A DNA stretch of 64,000 nucleotides, from contig NZ_LT629696.1 of NCBI RefSeq assembly GCF_900100265.1, positions 1,736,001-1,800,000 on the forward strand, read 5' to 3'. Both the position numbers and the translations under genes were made by a program. The DNA is from Leifsonia sp. 466MF (GTDB taxonomy: Bacteria; Actinomycetota; Actinomycetes; Actinomycetales; Microbacteriaceae). Shown here piece by piece: positions 1 to 6,947 of the stretch (its first letter is position 1; the number at the start of each line of letters is the position of its first letter). The notes beneath the pieces are model-generated. The model was not told the DNA's origin and ran no database searches. It saw nothing but the letters and a program-made list of their open reading frames with translations.

Positions 1-279
1 CGTACCGTCGACTCGACCATCGGTACTGAATGGATGGCTGTTGAGGTCCGCGCGGAGCGGTCTGACGGGGTCTTTTACGGTCTCACCGCCACCACGGAAC
101 AGGTAGGAATCGACGTACTGACGGAGTGTTCCGCGGACCCCTCAATCCATGAGTGGGCGGAGGAACGGGTGCAACGGAGACTCGATTCTCTCTACTCGAC
201 CCCGACACCGTCGTCGGCTGCGGAAACCGGCATCGCGGACATCGCAGCGGATATCGACGACCGGTTCTGGGGATTCTGA
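1..279 (+). CDS. Putative lipoprotein paralogue, 3' part only
   Basis: The frame is open from the first base of the window and stops at 277-279, so the 5' part, including any signal peptide, lies outside. The visible 92 codons closely match the C-terminal third of the next gene: both share RAERSDGVFYGLTATTE, a TECSADPSI segment, WAEERVQRRLDSLY and the terminal DDRFWGF. An internal ATG at 34 is unlikely to be the true start, because homology to the neighbour continues upstream of it (RTVD). I recognise no characterised family. The function is unknown; an exported lipoprotein is inferred only from the intact neighbour. Confidence 0.6.
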   Translation, partial: RTVDSTIGTEWMAVEVRAERSDGVFYGLTATTEQVGIDVLTECSADPSIHEWAEERVQRRLDSLYSTPTPSSAAETGIADIAADIDDRFWGF

Positions 280-302
280 CGCGTGACAGCGCAAACGGGT
301 CC

Positions 303-322
303 CCGCCAACTCTTGACGGTTT
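303..322 (+). terminator. Degenerate terminator hairpin of the first copy
   Basis: Arms CCGCCAA (303-309) and TTGACGG (313-319) enclose CTC and are followed by TTTCC. One of seven pairs is mismatched, while the equivalent hairpin after the second copy is perfect. Confidence 0.35.
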
Positions 323-425
323 CCGTCCACCGAATCGAGACCCGGGTGTCTACGGATACCGACCACGTCGCCTTCATCGGGAGCGGCCAGCCCGGGACAG
401 TCGAAGGCGAAATGAGGCACTCCTG

Positions 426-1136
426 ATGAACCAGCTCGCGGGTGCGATCGTAGGTCGGGACGTGAAGAAGTCCTGTGTCGCGGTCGTGATGATCGTGGCG
501 GTGTCGTTGTTAGGAGGATGTATGTCTGTTCCTGCTCTGCGTGATCCTGTCCCGCGTACCCCCGAAGGTCCGGAGAAGACCATGACCGAGTTGCTGGCGC
601 AGTGGGTAGACCTCACCAATGCTGCAATCGAGGCGACGGGAGATACCGAAGGATGGAAGGAGGACACGCCCTTAGCGACGAGCAAGCAGTGGGACCCCGC
701 CTCGGAGAACGTGAGCCTGGCTCCCTGCGGGAGTGTTGGGTCGAAGGATGCGAGTCAAGTCGCCTCCATCATCTTCCACGGGGCGTTCGAGGACGATCCG
801 CATCCGATCGCGGACACGCTCACCGCGTACTGGGAGAGCCAAGGCTTCACCGTTACCAGAACCGTCGACTGGACCTCCCCCTCGGGCAAGACAAGCGTTG
901 AGCTCCGCGCGGAGCGCTCCGACGGGGTCTTTTACGGTCTCACCGCGACAACCGAGCTTGTGGCCATCGACGTGTACACGGAATGCTCAGCGGACCCATC
1001 GATCGATGAGTGGGCGGAGGAACGGGTGCAACGGAGGCTCGATTCTCTCTACTGGACCCCAACCCCGTCGTCGGCAGCAGAAACCGGCGTAACGGACACC
1101 GCAGCGGATACCGACGACCGGTTCTGGGGCTTCTAA
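426..1136 (+). CDS. Putative secreted lipoprotein, intact paralogue
   Basis: This is a 236-residue protein with an N-terminal lipoprotein signal: a hydrophobic stretch ends in LLGGC, predicting lipidation at Cys32 and anchoring on the outer face of the membrane. The start is ambiguous. ATG 426 has GAGG eight bases upstream. GTG 462 would give a tighter signal peptide beginning MKKSCVAVV, with AGG six bases upstream. The mature part is acidic and has no motif I recognise; the last about 90 residues match the truncated gene at the window start. The function is unknown. Tandem lipoprotein paralogues of this kind are often surface or accessory proteins, but nothing here shows a partner. Confidence 0.65.
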   Translation: MNQLAGAIVGRDVKKSCVAVVMIVAVSLLGGCMSVPALRDPVPRTPEGPEKTMTELLAQWVDLTNAAIEATGDTEGWKEDTPLATSKQWDPASENVSLAPCGSVGSKDASQVASIIFHGAFEDDPHPIADTLTAYWESQGFTVTRTVDWTSPSGKTSVELRAERSDGVFYGLTATTELVAIDVYTECSADPSIDEWAEERVQRRLDSLYWTPTPSSAAETGVTDTAADTDDRFWGF

Positions 1137-1158
1137 CGCGTGACGGCGGACACGCCCC

Positions 1159-1182
1159 CCGTCAACTCTTGACGGTTTCTGT
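1159..1182 (+). terminator. Intrinsic terminator after the lipoprotein gene
   Basis: A perfect 7-base stem, CCGTCAA (1159-1165) and TTGACGG (1169-1175), with loop CTC is followed by TTTCTGT. It lies 22 bases after the stop codon. The rest of the gap up to 1346 shows no gene. Confidence 0.55.
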
Positions 1183-1346
1183 CCTCCGAATTGAGGACCC
1201 GGCGGCCCGCGGGTTAGCGTTGTCGAGGCCCGGGGATGCCGGACCGACGCGGATACGAATTCTCAGCGAAAACGTCTCAACCCGACGCGAAACGGAACGG
1301 CATCCCGGGAAACCCTCTCCCCTGTGTTGCGCAGCGCGCGCGGCGT

Positions 1347-1709
1347 TCAGCCCGCGCTGTGGTCGACCAGCGGCTGCACCTGCACCCCGCTGTGGTCGTG
1401 CCGGGCCTCGGCGAGACCCGACGCCAGAGCGACCGCCGCGTCCCGGTCGGGCACGTCGATGACGTAGAAGCCGCCGACGACCTCCTTCGCCTCGGTGAAC
1501 GGGCCGTCGACCGCGATCGGCTCCCCGTCGTCACCGCGCCGGACGGTCACCGCGGTCTCCGGCCCCTGCAGCTCGCCGGACGCGACCACGGCATCCCCTG
1601 CCTTCTGCCAGAACTCGCGGTGGGCGGAGTCGATCTCCGCGCGCTCGTCGGCGGACATCGCCTTCCATCGGTCCGCGTCGCCCTGGATGAGAATGATGAA
1701 CTGGCTCAT
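1347..1709 (-). CDS. YCII-related domain protein
   Basis: This 120-residue protein is a single YCII domain, a ferredoxin-like dimeric fold named after E. coli YciI. The defining DGPF motif is present as VDGPFTEAKE, followed by the GGFYVIDVPD strand. The N-terminus MSQFIILIQGD and the full length are normal for the family. AGGAAGG lies about nine bases before the ATG at 1709. The molecular function is not established. Related small proteins are often found near ECF sigma factors, but none is present here. It is probably a monocistronic cytoplasmic gene. Confidence 0.8.
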   Translation of the reverse strand: MSQFIILIQGDADRWKAMSADERAEIDSAHREFWQKAGDAVVASGELQGPETAVTVRRGDDGEPIAVDGPFTEAKEVVGGFYVIDVPDRDAAVALASGLAEARHDHSGVQVQPLVDHSAG

Positions 1710-1800
1710 CGGTCATGCCTTCCTGTTGTCGGAACATCTTCTGACCAGGCGTCGAACGAACACGCCGGAAATCGACACGGGCGCAGGGATGCGAGCGGCC

Positions 1801-2544
1801 TCACCCGACGCGGTCGAGGAGGATGAGGGGTGTCCGGTAGTGCTCGGTGACCGTCCCGCCGAGGTTGCGGACCGCGCGAGCGGCCTCCTCGGCCTCCGCC
1901 TCAGACCAATCGCTGAACGTCGTGAACAGCCCGCGCACCCCGTCCTCGTCGAGGTCGATGGCCCAGGCGATCTCGGCCACATGCGACGCACGGAAGTACC
2001 CGCCGGACTCCAGCAGCCGGGCCCACTTCGCCGTCTGCGACTCGTCCGGTCCGGGCCGGGGCGGCGCATCCCGCCGGTCGACGATCGCCTGCACCCGCTC
2101 ACGGAACGGCGTCGGCGCCACGGCAGCGTCCCCGTAGGCGTTCCGCCAGACCGTCAGGTGTGCTCCCGGCACCAGTGCGGAGTGCAGCTTCGGCAGCACC
2201 ACGCCGAGGTCGAACCAGTGCACCGCGGTCGCGATCGTCGCGAGGGTGAAGGATGCGGTGGGCAGGTCCGCCTCCTCCGCCGTCGCCGCGATCACCCGCA
2301 CATCCGGAAACCGTTCGGCGAGCCGTGCCGCCAGCGCCGCGCCCGGCTCGACGGCGGTCACCTCCATCCCCGCCTCCACCAACCCTCGGGTCGCCTGCCC
2401 GCTCCCGGCGCCCAGATCGAGTGCCCGCGCGCCGGCTACCAGCAGCCCGAGCTCAGCGAGCCGCTCCCACAGCGCAGCCGGATACGGCGGCCGAGCGCGG
2501 TCGTACAGGTCGGCGTGCCGATCGAAATGCATCGGGTCGGGCAT
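1801..2544 (-). CDS. Class I SAM-dependent methyltransferase
   Basis: This 247-residue protein has a Rossmann-type methyltransferase core: motif I is ALDLGAGSGQATRGL at about residues 43-57 and the post-I acidic residue is in VTAVEPG. The segment ATAVHWFD is typical of the Methyltransf_11 / trans-aconitate methyltransferase-like group. The substrate cannot be read from sequence. The start at 2544 is chosen because TATCGT lies exactly six bases upstream, the spacing of a leaderless transcript; the frame stays open further upstream but has no better start. It is transcribed alone, away from the neighbouring photoreceptor gene's end. Confidence 0.8.
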   Translation of the reverse strand: MPDPMHFDRHADLYDRARPPYPAALWERLAELGLLVAGARALDLGAGSGQATRGLVEAGMEVTAVEPGAALAARLAERFPDVRVIAATAEEADLPTASFTLATIATAVHWFDLGVVLPKLHSALVPGAHLTVWRNAYGDAAVAPTPFRERVQAIVDRRDAPPRPGPDESQTAKWARLLESGGYFRASHVAEIAWAIDLDEDGVRGLFTTFSDWSEAEAEEAARAVRNLGGTVTEHYRTPLILLDRVG

Positions 2545-2550
2545 GCGCCG

Positions 2551-2556
2551 ACGATA
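2551..2556 (-). promoter_or_regulatory. Leaderless -10 element TATCGT
   Basis: TATCGT on the minus strand is six bases from ATG 2544, so transcription would start at the start codon. Confidence 0.45.
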
Positions 2557-2738
2557 CCGCGGACCGCCGCCGGGCGGACGTGGCGAGGTGCCCGTTGCGA
2601 CGGAAGCATCGGGCACCTCTGCGCACGGATCCCGTATCCCCCACCATGCGCAATCGCCATCGTGGCGGACTCGCGCACGACCGCGAAAGACGGTGGATGC
2701 GGTGGTCCGCCGGCGACCCGGGGCGCGTTGACCGCGGG

Positions 2739-4661
2739 TCAGAGCGACACGCGGTTGCGGCCCTGCTTCTTCGCCCGATACATGGCGGCATCCGCCTCGT
2801 CGAGCAGCTGCTTCGCCGTGAGCCCCGCCTCGATGGGCAGCACGCCGCACGACGCCGTCACGGTCATCGGGCCGCGCGCGGTGTCGATCGGCAGTGCGAT
2901 CTCGTGCACCAGCCGCGCGGCGAACCGCTCGCCGTCCTCCGGCGTCACACCGACGCTGAGCACCACGAACTCGTCGCCCGCCAGCCGGGAGATCACGTCG
3001 GTGGCGCGGCTGCCCCCGGTGAGGCGCTCGGCGACCGTCCGCAGTACGGCGTCCCCGGTCTCGTGCCCGTGCCGGTCGTTGATGGCCTTGAAACCGTCCA
3101 GGTCGAGGAACAGCAGCACGCCGCCGTCGCCCTGCACGACCGCGGACTCGAGGCGGCGCTCCAGGGAACGCCGGTTGTGCAGGCCCGTCAGATGGTCGAT
3201 CAGCGCGAGCTGGGCGAGTCGCGCCTCCTGCCGGCGATCGAGTGCACGCGCGAGGTCGCGTCCCAGTTCACGCGCCTCCTCGGGGATGGTTCCCCACACC
3301 AGCGCCGTGCCCTCCACGCTCTGCCGCCACTCCGAGAACGACCGGCGCGGCGACAGCGGGGTGTCGCGGTTCTCCGGGCTCTGGTCGCCGAGCCAGCGGA
3401 TCACCTGGGTGACCTCATGCCGGAAGAACAGCAGGACGCCGTGAGCGCCGACCGGGACAACGAGCAGTCCCGCGAAACCGGGCATCAGCGCTGCCAGTGC
3501 GGGATGGGTGCGCTGCAGCTCGCTCGTGTGGAACGGTTCGATCCCGACGGCGGAGAGCAGCAGACTGCGGTCGACCGTCGGGACGTCGCCCACGCTGCGG
3601 CTCACCCCATCCAGAGCCAGCACCGCTCCATCGGCGCCGACCAGCCGGCACAGCTCATCGCCGCCGTCGACCAGCGTCAGCAGGGGTTCAGCGGACGACG
3701 GGATGCCCGCGAGCACCGCCGCGCGCTGCTCGCGGATGGTGAGGTCACGGCGCAGCCGCGCGATCGACTCGAGGGCGGTGAGCTGCAGGGTCAGCTGGGT
3801 GGCGAGCACCTCCAGCGCGCGGCGGAGCAGGATGGGCATGCGCCGCTCGGTCCTGTGCGCGCAGGTGATCATGCCGGTCAGCCGGTCGTCCTCGATCAGC
3901 GAGAACGACACCGTGGACGCCTGGCCCATGTTGCGCATGAACTGCAGGTGGTGGGGCGAGACCGCCCGGAGCTCGCCGCTGCTGAGGTCGAGCGGCGGAA
4001 CGTTCTCGTCGACGGACACGAGCGGGGTGCCGGGGTCCTCGGTGCTCACGATCTGGCGAGACAGCTTCGTCAGGTACAGCGAACGCGCCTGCTGCGGGAT
4101 GTCGGATGCGGGAAAGTGGAGGCCGCGGTACGACTCCATGTCGGGCTCGGACGCCTCGCCAGCGACCTCGCCATGGCCGTCCTCGAAGAAGCGGTAGACC
4201 ATGACGCGGTCGAACCCGCTGATCCGCTTGACCTCCTCGGCCGCCGCCTGGCGAAGCTCCGCCGCACTCGAGACGAGCCCCAGCGACCGGATCGCGCCGA
4301 CCACGGACGCGGTCGGCAGATCCCGGGTGGTCGGGGCCGGCTCCAGCTCGATGACGACCTGCTCGCCCAGGCGGTGCGTGATGGCGTCGTACGGCTCGCC
4401 CTGCAGGTCGACGCGGACCGGGTCGCCGTGCGTCTCGGCCGCGATGCTCCACTCCAGGGTGGGACTGCCGAGTTCGGACACGGAACGGCCGAGCCACTGC
4501 GCCGCGTTCTCGCTCGCGGTCACGATCTCGTAGGTCGCCGCGCTGACGACCAGCAGCATCCCGAACGACTGGATCCGGCCCGGGGTGCGGATCGGCTCCT
4601 TCACGCACTCCGTGAGTCTCCGAAGCTCCGACGCGTCGGGAACCGCACCACCATCCACCAC
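2739..4661 (-). CDS. Bacteriophytochrome-GGDEF diguanylate cyclase
   Basis: This 640-residue red/far-red photoreceptor has a diguanylate cyclase output, PAS-GAF-PHY-GGDEF. The PAS segment has TECVKEPIRTPGRIQSFG, with Cys19 where bacteriophytochromes attach biliverdin. The GAF domain carries GFDRVMVYRFFEDGHGEV, PASDIPQQAR and SPHHLQFMRNMG, so the chromophore-contacting Asp and His are kept. The PHY tongue has PRRSF. The C-terminal domain has RATD-VISRL-AGDEF: an AGDEF active-site variant that is usually active, with an RxxD inhibitory site five residues before it. It should make cyclic di-GMP under light control. No heme oxygenase to supply biliverdin is in this window. GTG 4661 is chosen because TAGGGT lies six bases upstream. 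Confidence 0.9.
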   Translation of the reverse strand: MVDGGAVPDASELRRLTECVKEPIRTPGRIQSFGMLLVVSAATYEIVTASENAAQWLGRSVSELGSPTLEWSIAAETHGDPVRVDLQGEPYDAITHRLGEQVVIELEPAPTTRDLPTASVVGAIRSLGLVSSAAELRQAAAEEVKRISGFDRVMVYRFFEDGHGEVAGEASEPDMESYRGLHFPASDIPQQARSLYLTKLSRQIVSTEDPGTPLVSVDENVPPLDLSSGELRAVSPHHLQFMRNMGQASTVSFSLIEDDRLTGMITCAHRTERRMPILLRRALEVLATQLTLQLTALESIARLRRDLTIREQRAAVLAGIPSSAEPLLTLVDGGDELCRLVGADGAVLALDGVSRSVGDVPTVDRSLLLSAVGIEPFHTSELQRTHPALAALMPGFAGLLVVPVGAHGVLLFFRHEVTQVIRWLGDQSPENRDTPLSPRRSFSEWRQSVEGTALVWGTIPEEARELGRDLARALDRRQEARLAQLALIDHLTGLHNRRSLERRLESAVVQGDGGVLLFLDLDGFKAINDRHGHETGDAVLRTVAERLTGGSRATDVISRLAGDEFVVLSVGVTPEDGERFAARLVHEIALPIDTARGPMTVTASCGVLPIEAGLTAKQLLDEADAAMYRAKKQGRNRVSL

Positions 4662-4667
4662 CTCTCG

Positions 4668-4673
4668 ACCCTA
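4668..4673 (-). promoter_or_regulatory. Leaderless -10 element TAGGGT
   Basis: TAGGGT on the minus strand is six bases from GTG 4661, the phytochrome start codon. Confidence 0.5.
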
Positions 4674-4727
4674 GCCCAGACCCACGCGCCGCGTGACCGG
4701 GGCGGACATCCGTCGCGCCGCCTGATG

Positions 4728-4764
4728 TCTCCTCCCTTTCCGCCGCCGCGCGAAAGGGAGGAGA
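4728..4764. repeat. Perfect 13-base inverted repeat
   Basis: Arms TCTCCTCCCTTTC (4728-4740) and GAAAGGGAGGAGA (4752-4764) surround an 11-base loop. A further partial copy of the right arm, GAAAGGGAGG, occurs near 4793. The element lies between two divergent genes, so it is more likely an operator, RNA structure or repeat element than a terminator. Confidence 0.6.
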
Positions 4765-4925
4765 TACTGGTCGGCTTCCCGGTGTGTCGCGAGAAAGGGA
4801 GGGGACGCGACCCGCCCCGCCGATCAGCACCTCCGTTTCCGCCGCGGAGCGGAGCAGCGGACGAGCCGGGGGTGTGCTGCGGGTGCCGGGCGGTGGATGA
4901 TGCCTACAGACACGGAAGGACGCAC

Positions 4926-5141
4926 ATGGACGAGACAGCGAACACCGACCGCTCCGAATACCCCGACGACGCCGGTTACCCCGACGGCCAGGGCACCCTC
5001 GACGAAGGGACCGGCGCCTTCCGCGGCCCGACCGGCGACGAAGCGGCCGACGACGGCGGCCGTGACGACACGGGACTCGAGGGCGAGGAGGTCGTCGAGG
5101 AGCTGTCCGAGTTCGACGGGCCGGATGAGCGGGACGAGTAG
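4926..5141 (+). CDS. Small acidic hypothetical protein
   Basis: This 71-residue protein is extremely acidic: roughly a third of residues are Asp or Glu, with the run LEGEEVVEELSEFDG near the C-terminus. It has no membrane segment or cysteine. GGAAGGA lies six bases before the ATG, so it is probably translated. A long open frame continues upstream but overlaps the photoreceptor gene and has no support. I know no characterised family. It is likely disordered in solution; the function is unknown. Confidence 0.6.
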   Translation: MDETANTDRSEYPDDAGYPDGQGTLDEGTGAFRGPTGDEAADDGGRDDTGLEGEEVVEELSEFDGPDERDE

Positions 5142-5159
5142 CGAGCGACCAGTGGCCGC

Positions 5160-5549
5160 CTAGCGCGGAACCGCCGCCACCGCGTCGATCTCCACCAGCG
5201 CACCGGGCCGCGCCGGCGCGACGGTGAGCACCGTCACCGCGGTCCGCTGGTCGCCCCACACCGCCCGCGTCGCCCCGTACGCGTCGGTCGGGTCGATCCC
5301 GGGCGCCAGGTGGATGGTGAGCTTGGCGACCTGCTCGGGCCCGCTGCCTGCCTCTTCGAGCACGGCGAGGAGGTTGCGGAGCGCCTGCTCCGTCTGAGCG
5401 GCGAGGCCGTCCAGCAGGGCGCCCTCCGCATCCACCCCGTTCTGGCCGCCGACGAAGAGCAGCGGACCTGGGGGGACGATCATCCCCTGCGCGAACGCCG
5501 GGCTGCGGTACAGCTGGGGCGGGTCGACGGGGGTCGGTGTCTCGGACAT
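5160..5549 (-). CDS. RidA family protein (reactive imine/enamine deaminase-like)
   Basis: This 129-residue protein has the YjgF/YER057c/UK114 fold. Typical RidA proteins hydrolyse reactive enamine or imine intermediates from pyridoxal-phosphate enzymes as homotrimers. Recognisable are FVGGQNGVDAEG, the central TEQALRNLLAVLEEAGSG helix, WGDQRTAVTVL, which offers the conserved Arg, and VEIDAVAAVPR with the conserved Glu. GGGAGGA lies seven bases before ATG 5549. It is close to family length and appears intact. It seems to be a single gene, and its in vivo substrate is unknown. Confidence 0.82.
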   Translation of the reverse strand: MSETPTPVDPPQLYRSPAFAQGMIVPPGPLLFVGGQNGVDAEGALLDGLAAQTEQALRNLLAVLEEAGSGPEQVAKLTIHLAPGIDPTDAYGATRAVWGDQRTAVTVLTVAPARPGALVEIDAVAAVPR

Positions 5550-5743
5550 GGCGCGTCCTCCCTGGTGACGTCTGGTGAGTCTCCAGTGTCCCGCCGACCC
5601 CTGACACCGCGGCTGCCGAATAGCAGTCGGGTACGGTTCCTCCCCCGCGACTGACGGATCCGGCGCGCCTGCCGACTATGACTGAGGAAGGGCGGACGCC
5701 TCGCTCCGCCGTACCGTCCCCGTCCCCGACCCCGAGGAATCCC

Positions 5744-6142
5744 GTGTCTCAGCCGCTCTCCACCGCCGCCCGCACCGCACCGACCGTCATCACCGCCTCC
5801 TTCTGGCTGTGGATCGCCAGCACGGTGGTGAGCCTGATCGCGTTCGCCCTCCTTCTCCCCGGCCTGTTCGGCGGCGCGCCGGACGCGGGCGGGATCGCCG
5901 CCGGCTCCGTCGCCGGAGCGATCATCGGCTCCGCGCTCCGCGTGTTCCTCGCGATCTACCTGTTGCGCGGAGCGAACTGGGCGCGCATCGTGCTCACCGT
6001 CATCGGCGTGGTGGTTCTGCTCACCGGCATCCCGTCGCTCCTGACCGGCGACCTGCTCGGGCTGCTCGTCGTTCTCATCGTCGTCGTCGCCGCCGTGCTC
6101 ATGTGGCTGCCCGCGGCGCGCCCGCACTTCCGCCGGGCCTGA
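5744..6142 (+). CDS. Small integral membrane protein, four predicted helices
   Basis: From GTG 5744 this gives 132 residues with four hydrophobic helices: SFWLWIASTVVSLIAFALLL; a Gly/Ala-rich helix ending FLAIYLL; IVLTVIGVVVLLTGI; and LLVVLIVVVAAVLMWLP. GAGGAA lies four bases before the GTG. An in-frame ATG at 5678 would add a Pro/Ser-rich tail but has no ribosome binding site. I recognise no characterised family; similar small membrane proteins are common in Microbacteriaceae. The function is unknown. Confidence 0.6.
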   Translation: MSQPLSTAARTAPTVITASFWLWIASTVVSLIAFALLLPGLFGGAPDAGGIAAGSVAGAIIGSALRVFLAIYLLRGANWARIVLTVIGVVVLLTGIPSLLTGDLLGLLVVLIVVVAAVLMWLPAARPHFRRA

Positions 6143-6168
6143 TCCCGGGCGGCTGTCGCGCCTCGCTG

Positions 6169-6188
6169 TTGACAGCCCCCGGTAGAGT
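6169..6188 (+). promoter_or_regulatory. Promoter of the FBP leader transcript
   Basis: TAGAGT (6183-6188) is six bases before GTG 6195, giving a leaderless start at the leader peptide. TTGACA at 6169-6174 is only eight bases upstream of TAGAGT, so it is not a classical -35 for that hexamer. Confidence 0.5.
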
Positions 6189-6194
6189 GGATGT

Positions 6195-6290
6195 GTGAAC
6201 CCGCTCATCTCGCAGCCTGACGCCGCCCTCGCGGCCGCCGGGCGTCTGGAGGTCGTCGGCGCACTCAGCGCCGGCGTCAGAGCGTTCTGA
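6195..6290 (+). CDS. Leader peptide (upstream ORF) of the FBP gene
   Basis: This is a 31-codon frame from GTG 6195 to TGA 6288-6290. The peptide starts MNPLISQPD and ends AGVRAF. It begins exactly where a leaderless transcript from TAGAGT would begin, and is followed by hairpin-rich sequence and then a gene that acts on stalled EF-G. I infer a regulatory leader whose translation state controls the downstream gene. It is far below normal gene length, and I have no homology evidence for the peptide itself. Confidence 0.55.
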   Translation: MNPLISQPDAALAAAGRLEVVGALSAGVRAF

Positions 6291-6412
6291 CCCCGTTTCG
6301 GTGATCTCTCGCGCGCACGGCGCGCGATCCGCTGCCGCGGCATGCCCGCGCGCGGACCATTTCCCCCATCGGCTCGACCGATGACGGTTTCAGACATGTC
6401 AGGCGTTCATTC
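6291..6412 (+). promoter_or_regulatory. Putative attenuator region before the FBP gene
   Basis: There are two clear hairpins: TCGCGCGC-ACG-GCGCGCGA (6309-6327), perfect over eight pairs, and CATCGG-CTCGA-CCGATG (6367-6383), which is followed by ACGGTTT like a weak terminator. A GC-rich stretch between them (6328-6355) offers alternative pairing. The stop codon of the leader peptide is 18 bases before the first hairpin, so a stalled ribosome could change the folding. The FBP start at 6413 has only a weak ribosome binding site. Confidence 0.45.
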
Positions 6413-6898
6413 ATGCATCCATTGACCGAGAAGCAGCTCCGTTCCTCCTTCGTCAACGCGTCCCAGCGCGAGCGCAAGGAGCTCACCATCCCCGACCTGG
6501 CGCAGGTGCGCTGGGACGACATCGACTACCTCGGCTGGCGCGACCGCAAGCTGCCCGCCCTCGGGTACGTCGTGGCCAAGATCGACGGCGAGCCCGTCGG
6601 CGTCCTCCTGCGCCAGGCGGAGGGCCGCGTCCGATCGCGTCCGCAGTGCTCCTGGTGCGAAGACGTGCAACTGCCCAACGAGGTGCTCTTCTTCATCGCG
6701 AAGCGCGCCGGGAAGGCGGGCCGCAACGGCAACACCCTGGGCACGCTGGTGTGCGCCGAGTTCCAGTGCTCGGCCAACGTCCGGAAGCGACCGCCGACCG
6801 CTTACGTCGGCTTCGACGTCGAGGCGGCCCGGCACGCGCGCATCGAGGCTCTGCGGGAGCACGTCGACGCGTTCGTCCGCAGGGTGATGGCCGAGTGA
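6413..6898 (+). CDS. FBP (FusB-like) elongation factor G-binding protein
   Basis: This 161-residue protein has the C-terminal treble-clef zinc finger of FusB-type proteins: Cys79-x2-Cys82 in RPQCSWCED and Cys114-x4-Cys119 in LVCAEFQCSANVR. The N-terminal half is a helical region beginning HPLTEKQLRSSFVNASQRE, as in the family. Characterised FusB/FusC proteins bind EF-G and release it from the ribosome, giving fusidic acid resistance. Chromosomal actinobacterial homologues are less well studied and may have a general ribosome-rescue role. The leader peptide and hairpins upstream point to control by translation stalling. The length and all four zinc ligands look intact. Confidence 0.8.
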   Translation: MHPLTEKQLRSSFVNASQRERKELTIPDLAQVRWDDIDYLGWRDRKLPALGYVVAKIDGEPVGVLLRQAEGRVRSRPQCSWCEDVQLPNEVLFFIAKRAGKAGRNGNTLGTLVCAEFQCSANVRKRPPTAYVGFDVEAARHARIEALREHVDAFVRRVMAE

Positions 6899-6947
6899 GA
6901 GCCGTCCGGTGAGAGCCGGCGAGTAGGACCTGGGTGAGGCGGCCCCG

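Larger units (their letters stand above)
1..1199 (+). repeat. Tandem gene duplication, offset 857 bases
   Basis: Bases 1-345 and about 858-1199 are diverged copies: the coding 3' thirds align without gaps over most of their length. The similarity continues past the stop codons into the non-coding tail, where both copies have AACTCTTGACGGTTT and then a CGAAT(C/T)GAG run. This shows a DNA-level duplication including the terminator, not just two members of one family. Confidence 0.7.

Noticed and set aside
2253..4925. Very long plus-strand open frame opposite the methyltransferase and phytochrome genes
   Set aside because: It is a GC-rich shadow frame: Arg/Ala/Pro/His-rich, no domain, no ribosome binding site, and lying over genes with clear motifs. 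Only its last 71 codons from 4926 have independent support.
6169..6290. WhiB7-type promoter and leader
   Set aside because: The AT-rich patch next to the -10 that marks WhiB7 sites is absent, and the downstream gene is not whiB7. Only a general leader-peptide model is kept.
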